A DNA stretch of 53,642 nucleotides. It comes from Ruminococcaceae bacterium UBA1036. GTDB taxonomy: Bacteria; Bacillota; Clostridia; Oscillospirales; Acutalibacteraceae. The stretch covers positions 1 through 53,642 of the forward strand of contig DCEF01000017.1 in NCBI GenBank assembly GCA_002316805.1, written 5' to 3'. The notes under the pieces were generated by a model. The model saw only the letters and a list, made by a program, of their open reading frames with translations. It was not told where the DNA came from and did no database searches. Below, one piece after another: positions 25,357-34,487 of this stretch; the first letter of the stretch is position 1, and each line of letters begins with the position of its first letter. Position numbers and translations under genes: made by a program.

Positions 25357-27054
25357 GTGATTAACGGAACTGACCTGAAAAGCGCCATCATTTCAGGCGC
25401 CAACAACCTTCTGCAATACCGCTCATCTATTGACGAACTGAATATTTTCCCTGTTCCGGACGGAGACACCGGTTCCAATATGTCGCTAACCATAAGTTCT
25501 GCTGTACGCGAGCTCAATAAGGCCGATAACCCGTCAGCAGGCGAAGTTGCACATACTGCTGCGCAGGCTATGCTGCGTGGCGCACGCGGGAATTCCGGCG
25601 TGATTCTCTCCGTCCTGTCCGGCGGGTTTTCAAAGGGCCTTAACGGCAAATCTTCCGCAAGTGCTGAAGACATGGTAAATGCCCTTGGCATCGGTGTGGA
25701 AAATGCCTACAAAACCGTTATGAAACCAACAGAAGGTACTATTCTCACAGTTGCGCGCATGGGATGCGAAGCCGGACGGGTTGCGCTGCAGAAGACAGTC
25801 GAGCCTGCGGAAGTGTGGGAAGCTGTGTGCAAAGGTGCTGAAGACGCGCTAAAGCAGACGCCGGAGCTTCTCCCCGTCCTCAAGCGCGCAGGTGTTGTAG
25901 ATGCCGGCGGCAAGGGCCTTTGCTTAATTTTTGAAGGTATGCTGAGTTTTTTACGCGACGGTACCATAATTGAAGAAGAGAAGCATGATGCAGCAGCAGA
26001 CAGCGGCGACGACTTTTTTAAAAACGCTGCTGCTGAATTTGATACGGAGATTCATTTTACCTACTGCACAGAATTTATAATCGGGCGCAACGCAGACTGC
26101 AAAAAGGATCCCACCGAACTGCGGGCTTTTCTTGAAACATTAGGCGACTGTGTTCTTGTTGTGGCAGACGAGGAAATCATCAAGGTCCACGTTCACACTG
26201 AGCATCCCGGAAAAGCACTTGAAAAAGCCCTCGAATTTGGCCAGCTGCTGACTGTAAAAGTCGACAATATGAAAGAGCAGCACCGCAAAGCATCTGAAGA
26301 AAACAAAGCTTCAAAAGAAAATGCTTCCACTGTGTCAGACAATGAAGATGACACAGCAGAACCGCCAGTGCCTGCTGCACCTGTAAATGACGTCGGATTT
26401 GTCGCTGTAGCCACGGGCAAAGGCCTTAAAACGCTTTTTACGGACCTTGGATGCGCACAGGTGGTAAACGGCGGCCAGACAATGAACCCGAGCACTGAAC
26501 AGCTCGCAGCAGCTGTGCGCGCAACACCTGCAAAGACAGTTATGATTCTACCTAATAACAAAAATATTGTGCTTGCAGCAGAGCAGGTAGCGCCGCTCGT
26601 TACCGACCGCAAAACAGTAGTGCTCCCTACAAGGACAGTACCGGAAGGCCTTTCCGCCATGCTTGCCTACAACCCGGACATGTCTGTTGAGGAAAACACG
26701 GTAAACATGATGCAGGCCGCTAACGGCGTAAAGACGGGCACTGTAACTTATGCTGCGCGCGACTCTGAATTTGGAGGCCGTAAAATTCACAAAGACGATG
26801 TGATGGGCCTTGTTAACGGCAAGCTCGAAATAGCCGATCATGTCCATGACGTCAGCCATGTCTGTATAAAGCTGATACGCTCTATGGTTGATCGTAGGAC
26901 GTCTTTTATTACTCTGATATATGGCGCCGGTATCACAGAACAGGCTGCCAATGAAGTTTACAGCCAGCTAAAGTCAAAGCTAAGCGGTGATATCGAGATT
27001 ACTCTCGTACAAGGCGGTCAGCCTGTTTACTATTATCTCATTTCTGTAGAATAG
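25357..27054 (+). CDS. DAK2 domain-containing protein, fatty acid kinase catalytic subunit-like (FakA/YloV)
   Basis: 565 residues. The N-terminal DhaL/DAK2 kinase domain (about 1-200) has the metal/ATP signature PVPDGDTGSNMS with its aspartates and GARGNSGVILS. A middle domain and a C-terminal DegV-like part follow (FVAVATGKGL, PNNKNIVLAAEQV). In S. aureus FakA phosphorylates FakB-bound fatty acids for phospholipid synthesis. Start GTG 25357 has GAGGGAGTG upstream. The usual Asp23/YloU partner gene is missing upstream. recG follows 18 bp downstream, as in B. subtilis where yloV and recG are close. Confidence 0.85.
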   Translation: MINGTDLKSAIISGANNLLQYRSSIDELNIFPVPDGDTGSNMSLTISSAVRELNKADNPSAGEVAHTAAQAMLRGARGNSGVILSVLSGGFSKGLNGKSSASAEDMVNALGIGVENAYKTVMKPTEGTILTVARMGCEAGRVALQKTVEPAEVWEAVCKGAEDALKQTPELLPVLKRAGVVDAGGKGLCLIFEGMLSFLRDGTIIEEEKHDAAADSGDDFFKNAAAEFDTEIHFTYCTEFIIGRNADCKKDPTELRAFLETLGDCVLVVADEEIIKVHVHTEHPGKALEKALEFGQLLTVKVDNMKEQHRKASEENKASKENASTVSDNEDDTAEPPVPAAPVNDVGFVAVATGKGLKTLFTDLGCAQVVNGGQTMNPSTEQLAAAVRATPAKTVMILPNNKNIVLAAEQVAPLVTDRKTVVLPTRTVPEGLSAMLAYNPDMSVEENTVNMMQAANGVKTGTVTYAARDSEFGGRKIHKDDVMGLVNGKLEIADHVHDVSHVCIKLIRSMVDRRTSFITLIYGAGITEQAANEVYSQLKSKLSGDIEITLVQGGQPVYYYLISVE

Positions 27055-27072
27055 CCAATATAAGGTGAAAAC

Positions 27073-29106
27073 ATGGCAAGTCTTTACCGAAAAGATATCC
27101 ACACACTAAAAGGCGTCGGCGAACAGCGTGCCCGGCTTTTTCAAAAGCTCGGTGTGCCCTCCGTTGGCGCTTTGCTTCGCTATTACCCACGTGCTTACGA
27201 AGACCTCAGCCACCCATGCACAGTGCGCAGCGCCCCGGAAGGTACAGCATGTGCCGTGTATGCACTCGTTACACAATCGCCGGCAGCAACACCGATACGC
27301 GGCGGCATGACGCTCTATAAAGGTAAAGCAAATGACGGCGAGAGCGAATTTGAACTGATATTTTTCAATAATCCATATGTCACACGGCTCCTTAAAGAAG
27401 GCAAAACTTATATCTTCTACGGAAAAGTGTCTGCTGATTTTCTCAGGATGCAAATGGCAGCGCCAGAAATTTTCCCCGCTGAAAATTGCCCGGCCATACA
27501 TCCGGTATATGGGCAGACACATGGACTCAGCAGCCGGATTATTGAAAATTCCGTAAAAGAGGCCATGCTCCTCCTCCCTAAAACCATTCGCGACCCAATC
27601 CCGGCCAGTATGCGCCAAAAATACTCGCTGTGCGGCCTTAGGGAAGCGCTTGAGAATATTCATTTCCCCACCAGCACCGAAGCGGCAAGCGCAGCGCGCA
27701 GAAGACTGATTTTTGAAGAGCTCCTTGTGCTTCAGCTCGGCCTTTTCATTATGAAGCACCATAATATGAAAAAAAGCCTTTTTCAAATTAAAAAAGACTT
27801 TTCAGATGAATTTTTTTCACTTCTTCCATATAACCCTACCGAAGCGCAGAGGCGCGCTGTGCGCGAGTCCATGGCAGACATGATGGGTGGAAAAATCATG
27901 AGCCGCCTAATTCAGGGTGATGTCGGCTCCGGCAAAACTGCCGTTGCGGCAGCACTCTGTTACTCGGCTGCAAAGAACGGCTTTCAGGCCGCCCTTATGG
28001 TTCCAACCGAAGTTTTGGCACGCCAGCATTATCATTCCATGAAAAAAATTTTTGAAGGCGCAGGCATACACACAGCCCTGCTAACAGGCTCAACACCTGC
28101 GGCACAGAAAAGGCAGATACTTTCAGAGCTCGCGAATGGCAGGATAAGCTTTCTCATCGGCACTCATGCTCTGCTTTCAGCAAATGTCATATTCCATAGG
28201 CTCGGCCTTGTTGTTACCGATGAACAGCACCGCTTCGGCGTAGCACAGCGCGCGGCGCTTTCTGCAAAAGGCAGAAACCCGCATACGCTTGTTATGAGTG
28301 CAACCCCTATACCACGCACTCTTGCACTGATGATCTACGGCGACCTCGATCTTTCCATGCTGGACGAACTACCGCCTGGAAGGCAGAAAATTCTAACTTA
28401 TGCAGTTACTTCCGACAAGCGCCGCAGGGTGTTCACATTCATTAAAAAACAGATTGACAGTGGCCACCAGTGCTACATTATCTGCCCAATGATAGACGAC
28501 GATAAAAACGGCATGGCAAGCGTGAAACGCTATGTTGAAAAGTTAAAGTCAGAGTGGCTTCCAGGATATAGCATTGATGCCCTTCACGGGCGGATGAAGC
28601 CGAAAGAAAAGAAGTCCGTGATGCAGCGTTTTTCACAAGGCAAGGTAAATGTGCTTGTTTCAACAACCGTCGTTGAAGTTGGCATTGATGTGCCAAACGC
28701 TACGGTTATGCTGATAGAAAACGCCGAGCGATATGGACTTTCACAGCTGCATCAGCTGCGCGGGCGCGTAGGGCGCGGAAAAAGCCAATCGTACTGCATA
28801 TTGATTTCTGATGCGCAGAATGGCGAGGCCACAGAACGGATGAAAACCATGTGCAAGACAAACGACGGCTTTAAAATTGCCGATGCTGACTTAAAGCTGC
28901 GTGGTCCGGGCGATTTCTTTGGAAACCGCCAGCATGGGCTGCCTCCTCTGAAGATCGCCGATATGGCAACAGATATGGGGTGCCTTAACCGTGCCCAGGA
29001 AGCCGCACGTGAAATCCTTGCAGAAGATCCGGACCTAACCAGCCTTGAACACCGCGGCCTGCACGCTGAAATGCTTCAGCTTTTCAGCAGCGTGGAACGC
29101 TCATAA
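27073..29106 (+). CDS. recG: ATP-dependent DNA helicase RecG
   Basis: Branched-DNA translocase that remodels stalled replication forks. 677 residues: N-terminal wedge/OB region (about 1-230), then SF2 helicase domains with Walker A GDVGSGKTAVA, DEQHRFGV box, SATPIPRTLA, and STTVVEVGIDVPNA, QLRGRVGRG. The TRG motif region is near the end. Co-directional with the DAK2 gene and ended by a strong terminator. Confidence 0.97.
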   Translation: MASLYRKDIHTLKGVGEQRARLFQKLGVPSVGALLRYYPRAYEDLSHPCTVRSAPEGTACAVYALVTQSPAATPIRGGMTLYKGKANDGESEFELIFFNNPYVTRLLKEGKTYIFYGKVSADFLRMQMAAPEIFPAENCPAIHPVYGQTHGLSSRIIENSVKEAMLLLPKTIRDPIPASMRQKYSLCGLREALENIHFPTSTEAASAARRRLIFEELLVLQLGLFIMKHHNMKKSLFQIKKDFSDEFFSLLPYNPTEAQRRAVRESMADMMGGKIMSRLIQGDVGSGKTAVAAALCYSAAKNGFQAALMVPTEVLARQHYHSMKKIFEGAGIHTALLTGSTPAAQKRQILSELANGRISFLIGTHALLSANVIFHRLGLVVTDEQHRFGVAQRAALSAKGRNPHTLVMSATPIPRTLALMIYGDLDLSMLDELPPGRQKILTYAVTSDKRRRVFTFIKKQIDSGHQCYIICPMIDDDKNGMASVKRYVEKLKSEWLPGYSIDALHGRMKPKEKKSVMQRFSQGKVNVLVSTTVVEVGIDVPNATVMLIENAERYGLSQLHQLRGRVGRGKSQSYCILISDAQNGEATERMKTMCKTNDGFKIADADLKLRGPGDFFGNRQHGLPPLKIADMATDMGCLNRAQEAAREILAEDPDLTSLEHRGLHAEMLQLFSSVERS

Positions 29107-29115
29107 AAACATATG

Positions 29116-29158
29116 TAACAAAACTGGCTGGCGCAAAAAGCGCCAGCCAGTTTTGTTA
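29116..29158. terminator. Strong bidirectional terminator
   Basis: 19-bp perfect stem (29116-29134 with 29140-29158) with loop AAAAA, flanked by T-rich arms on both strands. It separates recG (plus) from the convergent flippase gene (minus). Confidence 0.9.
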
Positions 29159-29192
29159 TCTTACTGTTTAACTTACATATTTTAAAACAGGT

Positions 29193-30509
29193 TTATTTTC
29201 TGAAGGCGCCTTTAATTGAAGCAATTTCTTCTTTCGTCGGTACAAAAAGTTTGTAAACTCGCGTTTTGGAAAAATGGCAAAAAATTGCGATAGCTGAAAA
29301 AGCCTGTATTGTGAGTGAAACGGAAGTTGCAAGTGCAACGCCGTTTATATGTAACAGCGGGATAAAAATGAAGCAACCCGCAACATTTGAAACAATGCCT
29401 GCAACAGTAGGGAAAATATTGAGCTCAGGCCTGCCATAGGCAGCAATCGAATTGCCTATAACCTTCGCATAGGAAATAAACACTGAGCCAAAAATCAGGT
29501 ATGTTAGAGGTTCAAGTGCGCCTTTATACATTGGGAAAAGCCATGGCAGAAACAACACAGCAGCTACATAGATAATTAAGGCAATTACAAGCGTGCTGTA
29601 AAAAACGACTTTCGCGGAAGTCAATGTGAGCTGCAGTTTATCTTCTTTTTTGTTCATTGCCGCAATTCGGCTCATTATAACCTGGCTTACAGCATCCGGC
29701 AATATCCAGACCTGCTGCATGATTGTAAATGCCGTATTGTAAACACCGAGGTTTTTTATGCTAAATATGCCTTGAACCACATAAGTGCCCAAATAAGTAT
29801 TCACATAAGTAAGGACATTGCTGATGTGGGCTTTCAAGCTGTAAGCTACCATGCTCCCTGATTTTACGGGGTGGTCATCTTCCGGTGCAGGCTGCGGGTG
29901 CGGCCCGCTCCAGCGGTAAATGCCGAAAATCGCAAGCCCCGTCATAATAACAGAAATCGCATTTGTTCCCCATATCCAAAGGCCAGATGAAGGGTGGACA
30001 GCAACAGCAAAATATAGTAAAGTCAGCAAAACCCGCTGTGCAAGGTTGACGATATTGAACGACTTGAACTTGTTTTCCCCTCTGAGAATCGATGTGCATA
30101 CGCTCAGAGCCAGTGAGCACAAAGCATAAACTACAGTTGCAACAAGGAAAGACGATGGTGTCGTACTAAAAAATGAGCTGTTCCTCAAAACAAACAGTAT
30201 GACGGAACTTACAACCAAAATTCCAATGAATACAGCACCGCTGAGACGTATAATTGAACGCTTTGTATTTTGTATCTTATAGCGTGCTACGAAATAAATA
30301 AACGAAGCGGCAATACTCAGGCTAAAGATAGTATAAAATCCGCTGCCCCAGTTTTGTACAGCTGTATAGTAGCCCTTAACCTCCGGATCTACTTTTCTCA
30401 GCACAACAAAATTGGCAATCAGCATAAGTATGGCACCAATTACATTTGTGCCAAATGTGTTTATTGAATCCCGCACCACATCACTGTGAATTCGTTTCGT
30501 TTTCCTCAT
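29193..30509 (-). CDS. Oligosaccharide flippase / polysaccharide biosynthesis (MOP superfamily) membrane protein
   Basis: 438 residues with about 12 hydrophobic helices over the whole length. The order and pattern fit the Wzx/polysacc_synt branch of the MOP exporters (N-terminal TFGTNVIGAILMLIANFVVLR as helix 1, shown only in part). It would flip a lipid-linked glycan across the membrane. It is a lone gene with no glycosyltransferases around it, so the substrate is unknown. Promoter and a palindrome are visible upstream. Confidence 0.75.
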   Translation of the reverse strand: MRKTKRIHSDVVRDSINTFGTNVIGAILMLIANFVVLRKVDPEVKGYYTAVQNWGSGFYTIFSLSIAASFIYFVARYKIQNTKRSIIRLSGAVFIGILVVSSVILFVLRNSSFFSTTPSSFLVATVVYALCSLALSVCTSILRGENKFKSFNIVNLAQRVLLTLLYFAVAVHPSSGLWIWGTNAISVIMTGLAIFGIYRWSGPHPQPAPEDDHPVKSGSMVAYSLKAHISNVLTYVNTYLGTYVVQGIFSIKNLGVYNTAFTIMQQVWILPDAVSQVIMSRIAAMNKKEDKLQLTLTSAKVVFYSTLVIALIIYVAAVLFLPWLFPMYKGALEPLTYLIFGSVFISYAKVIGNSIAAYGRPELNIFPTVAGIVSNVAGCFIFIPLLHINGVALATSVSLTIQAFSAIAIFCHFSKTRVYKLFVPTKEEIASIKGAFRK

Positions 30510-30546
30510 GTCATTACTCCATATCTTTAATCAAGGCATGAAAAAC

Positions 30547-30570
30547 ATTATATCACATTTATGTGTTAAA
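30547..30570 (-). promoter_or_regulatory. Promoter of the flippase gene with overlapping palindrome
   Basis: Minus-strand TATAAT at 30547-30552 with an extended TGA. The spacer holds the dyad CACAT-AA-ATGTG immediately upstream of the -10 box, a possible operator. The -35 is poor. Confidence 0.5.
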
Positions 30571-30636
30571 TACACCCCTCCGCCATAGGAAATGGCATTA
30601 CCCCTCACCAAAACAATCCGGCTGGGCCGCATATAT

Positions 30637-30679
30637 AAATAAGCTGGGCGTCAGCATTTGCTTTGCCCAGCCTTATTTT
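30637..30679 (-). terminator. Terminator of the hydE-hydF operon
   Basis: Stem GCCCAGC-type: 30644-30649 pairs with 30665-30670, extended by AAG/CTT with a bulge. On the minus strand it is followed by TTATTTATAT. It lies 9 bp after the hydF stop. Confidence 0.65.
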
Positions 30680-30687
30680 TATATTAT

Positions 30688-31899
30688 TTATTGCTGCTGA
30701 TTTATCTCATCCAGCAAATCCGGAAAAATCTCAAGGCTCCTTTCGAGAATGCCTTTCATATAAGCTATAATAACGCCGTAATTAGTCATGGGAACATTCT
30801 GGGATTCGGCATAACGCATCCTGCACTGCACTTCGCGTGCCGGAAGCATGCAGCCGCCACAGTGGATTATAAGCGAATAAAGCGAGAGGTCTTCTGGAAA
30901 ATCGGCTCCGGAACAAGTCTTAATTTTAATTTGCTTCCCTGTAAATTCATGCAGCCATTTGGGGATCTTTACCGTGCCGATGTCTTCACACTGCCGGTGA
31001 TGCGTACACCCTTCGGCCATAAGCACAGTGTCGCCGTCATTAAGCTTTTTTACTGCCGCCACACCATGCACAGCACTTTTAAGATACCCTTTATAGCGCG
31101 CCATCAGTATGGAAAAGGACGTGAGCGGTATGTCACGCGGCGTATCAGTTGCAACTTTCGAAAATGCCTGGCTGTCAGTAATCACTATGGCCGGCTTTTT
31201 AGCGAGGTGCTCCAGCGTATCGCGCAGCTGGTTCTCTTTAACTACAATGGCCGTAGCGTCTGCGTCAAGCACATCGCGTATGGTCTGCTGCTGCGGAAGT
31301 ATAAGCCGGCCTTTGGGGGCAGAACTGTCGATCGGCGTTACAAGCACAACAAAATCAAGCGGATGGAGCATGTCGCCTATTATGCGGTGCTTTTCATTAT
31401 CCGGGTGCACCATGATCGAAATTCTTTCCTTAAGCTCCCATATGCCCTCATTTTTTGCCGCGCTCACATAAATCTCATCTTTGCCCGGTTTCGCATGCGA
31501 CGGCAAAAGGTCGCTCTTATTAAATACTATAAGGTAAGGTATCTGCTTTTCCCTAAACATGTGCAAAAGGCTGCAGTCTGTTCCATTCATCCCCACTGCA
31601 GCATCTACAACAAGTATTGCCGCGTCGGTTCTGTTCAGCACCTGTTTTGTCCTTTTTACGCGCAGGCTGCCGAGCTCACCCGTATCGTCGAATCCGGGCG
31701 TATCTATTACAACCACAGGCCCAAGGGGTAGAATTTCCATTGCCTTATAGACCGGATCAGTAGTCGTCCCCTTTTTGTCTGAAACTACTGCGAGGTCCTG
31801 CCCCGTAACCGCATTGACTACACTTGATTTTCCCGCATTGCGGCATCCAAAAAAGCCAATGTGAACACGTTCGGCGGAAGGCGTGTCATTTAATCCCAT
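30688..31899 (-). CDS. hydF: [FeFe]-hydrogenase H-cluster maturation GTPase HydF
   Basis: Scaffold GTPase that carries the 2Fe subcluster precursor for [FeFe]-hydrogenase. The GTPase domain has G1 GCRNAGKSS (about 18-26), G3 DTPGFDD and G4 NKSD. The C-terminal [4Fe-4S] site is intact: CTHH followed about 50 residues later by HCGGC. Start ATG 31899 (MGLNDTPSAERVHIGFFG) matches the family start. A longer frame adds 22 unconserved residues. About 403 residues, normal. It is the last gene of a six-gene operon, 108 bp after the NifK-like gene, far from hydE at the operon head, and hydG is not in the window. Confidence 0.96.
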   Translation of the reverse strand: MGLNDTPSAERVHIGFFGCRNAGKSSVVNAVTGQDLAVVSDKKGTTTDPVYKAMEILPLGPVVVIDTPGFDDTGELGSLRVKRTKQVLNRTDAAILVVDAAVGMNGTDCSLLHMFREKQIPYLIVFNKSDLLPSHAKPGKDEIYVSAAKNEGIWELKERISIMVHPDNEKHRIIGDMLHPLDFVVLVTPIDSSAPKGRLILPQQQTIRDVLDADATAIVVKENQLRDTLEHLAKKPAIVITDSQAFSKVATDTPRDIPLTSFSILMARYKGYLKSAVHGVAAVKKLNDGDTVLMAEGCTHHRQCEDIGTVKIPKWLHEFTGKQIKIKTCSGADFPEDLSLYSLIIHCGGCMLPAREVQCRMRYAESQNVPMTNYGVIIAYMKGILERSLEIFPDLLDEINQQQ

Positions 31900-32007
31900 T
31901 TTAAGCTTCATCCTTTCGTTCAGCCAGTGCATGCAACTTACTGATAAAAGCCGTGCCAAAAGCAAACAGGTTTCCCAATGAATTTTACGGTTTATCTGCG
32001 CTGAGGG

Positions 32008-33159
32008 TTATATTTTATTCAGAAAGCTATAAAAGTCCGCTGTGAGATTTGGAATATTTCCCTGGAACATTCTCCCTGAAAAAGCTATATGCGGCAAAGG
32101 AACCAGACGGCAGCCATGTGGGCAGACCGGCCTGTAAAGCGGGTCTGCTATGACGGTATGATAGTGCCCAAGGCATTCCGCTATCTCGTCCTCTTCCGTA
32201 GCGGCTATACTGCCTGCCGGCATAAATTCCCTGCTACATTCAAGAGGGCATATAACGTCTGCCGGCCGCCCCGTCTCAGCATATATGGCATATGCAAGCG
32301 AACCTGCCGATACAATTTCCCCAACAACCGCCATATCAGCTTTTTTTGAGCCTTCGCCTGTTACATATGAAACGATGCTTTTCCCTGTGCCCGAAGCTGT
32401 CTTTAAATCTGAAAGCAATTTCCCTGAAAAGTGCCTTCCATATGGGATGCCTGCAACATATGGAACGCCGAACTTTTCCTTTAGCGTTTTTGCCGCAGCA
32501 ATACCGCCGTAAGAAATTACAAGGTTTACCGACGCCTGCGCAGACCGTACAATATCATTGAGGCTGCTCCCCATGGCCCAGCTGCTTATAACCCTAATGC
32601 CGTTTCCCGACAGCCACTTTTTTATCGACTTTGCGCTTCCGTTAAGTGAAAAGTCAAGCGGTGTCAGTCCGATGATGTTTGCCGTAAGGCCGCCTTTTGC
32701 ACTGGCAGCAGGCGCTTTGACAAAACGTTCCGCCAAAGCCTTAAACGCCATATTTATGCCATTTAGGTAGGAGTGCATTCCGTTTGTCTGAAGCCCAAAT
32801 GACGGTATGCCCGTCTTTTTTTCGACCTCAGCCGCAATAGCCGGAAAATCCGTACCTATCATCATTGGTATTGGCGAACCGTCTATTGAAATGAATTTAG
32901 GTGACAGTTTTTCCGCAGTTTCGGCTATCTCATTAACGAGCTTTTCGTCATCGCCCATAATTGCTTCCATATCAGTAAGCCCTGAAATGAAAACCATGCT
33001 GTCCGAGCCATACCAGCGCGGTTCGTCATGTGTAGCATAAGTGGACATGCACCCCGAAGCGTCATGCATTACAGACATGCCGCCCAGCTCATACAAAGCC
33101 GAGCATGCACCGGAAATGTCGGAAGCGTAAGTAGTAATAAAAACTTTAGTCTGTTTCAT
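32008..33159 (-). CDS. Nitrogenase component 1-like protein, NifK-like subunit
   Basis: 383 residues of the oxidoreductase/nitrogenase component 1 family, shorter than NifK (about 460-520). It starts at ATG 33159 in an ATGA overlap with the D-like gene. The N-terminus shows SGACSALYELGG and HDASGCMSTYATHDEPRW, matching the first two P-cluster cysteines of NifK (here Cys19 and Cys37). The third NifK position, normally in a C-x2-x-IGDD segment, reads IDGSPIPMMIGTDF with no Cys. The C-terminus has CPHGCRLVP, an extra CxxxC pair. Predicted to form a heterotetramer with the D-like subunit and take electrons from the NifH-like protein. Substrate unknown. NifE/N, BchN/B, CfbD and MarDK are relatives. 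Confidence 0.85.
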   Translation of the reverse strand: MKQTKVFITTYASDISGACSALYELGGMSVMHDASGCMSTYATHDEPRWYGSDSMVFISGLTDMEAIMGDDEKLVNEIAETAEKLSPKFISIDGSPIPMMIGTDFPAIAAEVEKKTGIPSFGLQTNGMHSYLNGINMAFKALAERFVKAPAASAKGGLTANIIGLTPLDFSLNGSAKSIKKWLSGNGIRVISSWAMGSSLNDIVRSAQASVNLVISYGGIAAAKTLKEKFGVPYVAGIPYGRHFSGKLLSDLKTASGTGKSIVSYVTGEGSKKADMAVVGEIVSAGSLAYAIYAETGRPADVICPLECSREFMPAGSIAATEEDEIAECLGHYHTVIADPLYRPVCPHGCRLVPLPHIAFSGRMFQGNIPNLTADFYSFLNKI

Positions 33160-34487
33160 AGGCAGCAGCCACACCCCAACCCTTTTATCTGGATAAGTTT
33201 CCTCGTATCTTTTTCATGCAAAAACGCATCAGCCATCAGCCCCGCAAGGCGGCTTATGCCGTCAAAGCCATACATGCCTCCGCCCTCCACCATGTTTACA
33301 AAGTTGTCCGTTCCTGTAAAGTAAGCCGCTTTCTGGCCTATAGCAAGCACCTTGCCGTCCGTGCGGTTGGGCGCTACGCGCATCCTTGGGTCTGTGGCTG
33401 CACATACTTCTATTTCCGGACGGTGTTCTTTAAGCCACAGAAAATCGCCCTTTTCTTCTCCAGACAATTCGTCAGCATAAATGCGGGCAACTGCAAAGTC
33501 ATGCTCACACAGCAGCCGTGCAAGCGAAAGGGGCCGCGGTGTCGCCGTATAGTCTATCGCCACAGGGCAGTCTCCTATAATTTTTTTTGCCTTGTGAAGC
33601 GAAAACTCCGCGTGCGCGATATTTTTGGAATAATTACGCTCAGGCACATGAAGTATATCCGAAAGGCGGTGGAGATTGTCTTCAATGCCTTTATATGAAT
33701 AGCTAAGCGGTAGGTAAACATGTTCCTGCGAAAGGCGCCGCTGGAGTGCTACACCAGCCGCATGCGCAATCGGCAGCGTTGTGATATTAAGCGGGCTTTC
33801 CGCCATCTTCAGGTATTCGCCGTATGTTTTGCAGAGCACAATATCCTTTAAACCATATCCGCTTTCATGGATAAGGCACACAAGCTCACTCGACTCGTCA
33901 GTGCGGTTGCAGTTGCCGATGATGTTGACACTCTTCGTGTCAAACTCACGCGGCTGAAGGAGTTTGTAAAGCTGCCTGCGCATAAGTTGTTCAGGAGTCA
34001 AGCCGGTTTTTCTCATGATTGGGTTCATGTAGCAGTCACCGAAAGCTATATCCGGGAATTTTTTTCTAAGCTCTTTGTAAACCACCGTGAGGTCACACCC
34101 TATAAAATGGTGGACACAGCTTGAGTAAATAAGCACCGCAGGCGGCTTCTGCGGCAGCTTGCCAATAATATCAGACACACCGTCAACCATCAGTTTCTCG
34201 ATGTTCCCTTCAAGCACATTGTTTTCACGCACGTCTATAGTTGAAAGTCTGCCTGAAGCGTTCATTTCATCCGCCGTCTGCACAACGCCGCGCAGGCAGC
34301 CTTCCGGGCAGACAAAAACAAGGTGCGCCTGTGGCAGCAGCATGCCTATATGCACAATGTTCCACACACCCCTTGCAGGTGACGAAAACTCAAGGCCATG
34401 TTGTTGGAACGGCTCCGGGAACTTCGCGTCACGCACAGCCACACAGGCCGGCTGTATGCCGCACTCCCCATGAATCTGTTTTAGCAT
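33156..34487 (-). CDS. Nitrogenase component 1-like protein, NifD-like subunit
   Basis: 443 residues. VCPEGCLRGV (Cys60, Cys64) lines up with the HGPVGC cysteine of NifD, and YSSCVHHFIGCDL (Cys124, Cys131) with the third P-cluster cysteine. The position of the first P-cluster cysteine reads FSSPARG. The FeMo-co ligands look absent: the ICR-type Cys275 region has ALQRRLSQEH, and the His442 motif YHGFDG reads MYGFDG (Tyr406). The protein ends in a cysteine-rich GLGCGCCL. Its ATG lies inside the NifH-like stop region (7-bp overlap), and its own stop overlaps the K-like start, so the three are tightly coupled. It is probably a nitrogenase-like reductase rather than a nitrogenase. Confidence 0.85.
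   Translation of the reverse strand: MLKQIHGECGIQPACVAVRDAKFPEPFQQHGLEFSSPARGVWNIVHIGMLLPQAHLVFVCPEGCLRGVVQTADEMNASGRLSTIDVRENNVLEGNIEKLMVDGVSDIIGKLPQKPPAVLIYSSCVHHFIGCDLTVVYKELRKKFPDIAFGDCYMNPIMRKTGLTPEQLMRRQLYKLLQPREFDTKSVNIIGNCNRTDESSELVCLIHESGYGLKDIVLCKTYGEYLKMAESPLNITTLPIAHAAGVALQRRLSQEHVYLPLSYSYKGIEDNLHRLSDILHVPERNYSKNIAHAEFSLHKAKKIIGDCPVAIDYTATPRPLSLARLLCEHDFAVARIYADELSGEEKGDFLWLKEHRPEIEVCAATDPRMRVAPNRTDGKVLAIGQKAAYFTGTDNFVNMVEGGGMYGFDGISRLAGLMADAFLHEKDTRKLIQIKGLGCGCCL

Noticed and set aside
30658..31731. 357-codon plus-strand frame over hydF
   Set aside because: Antisense shadow of hydF, which has intact GTPase and Fe-S motifs.
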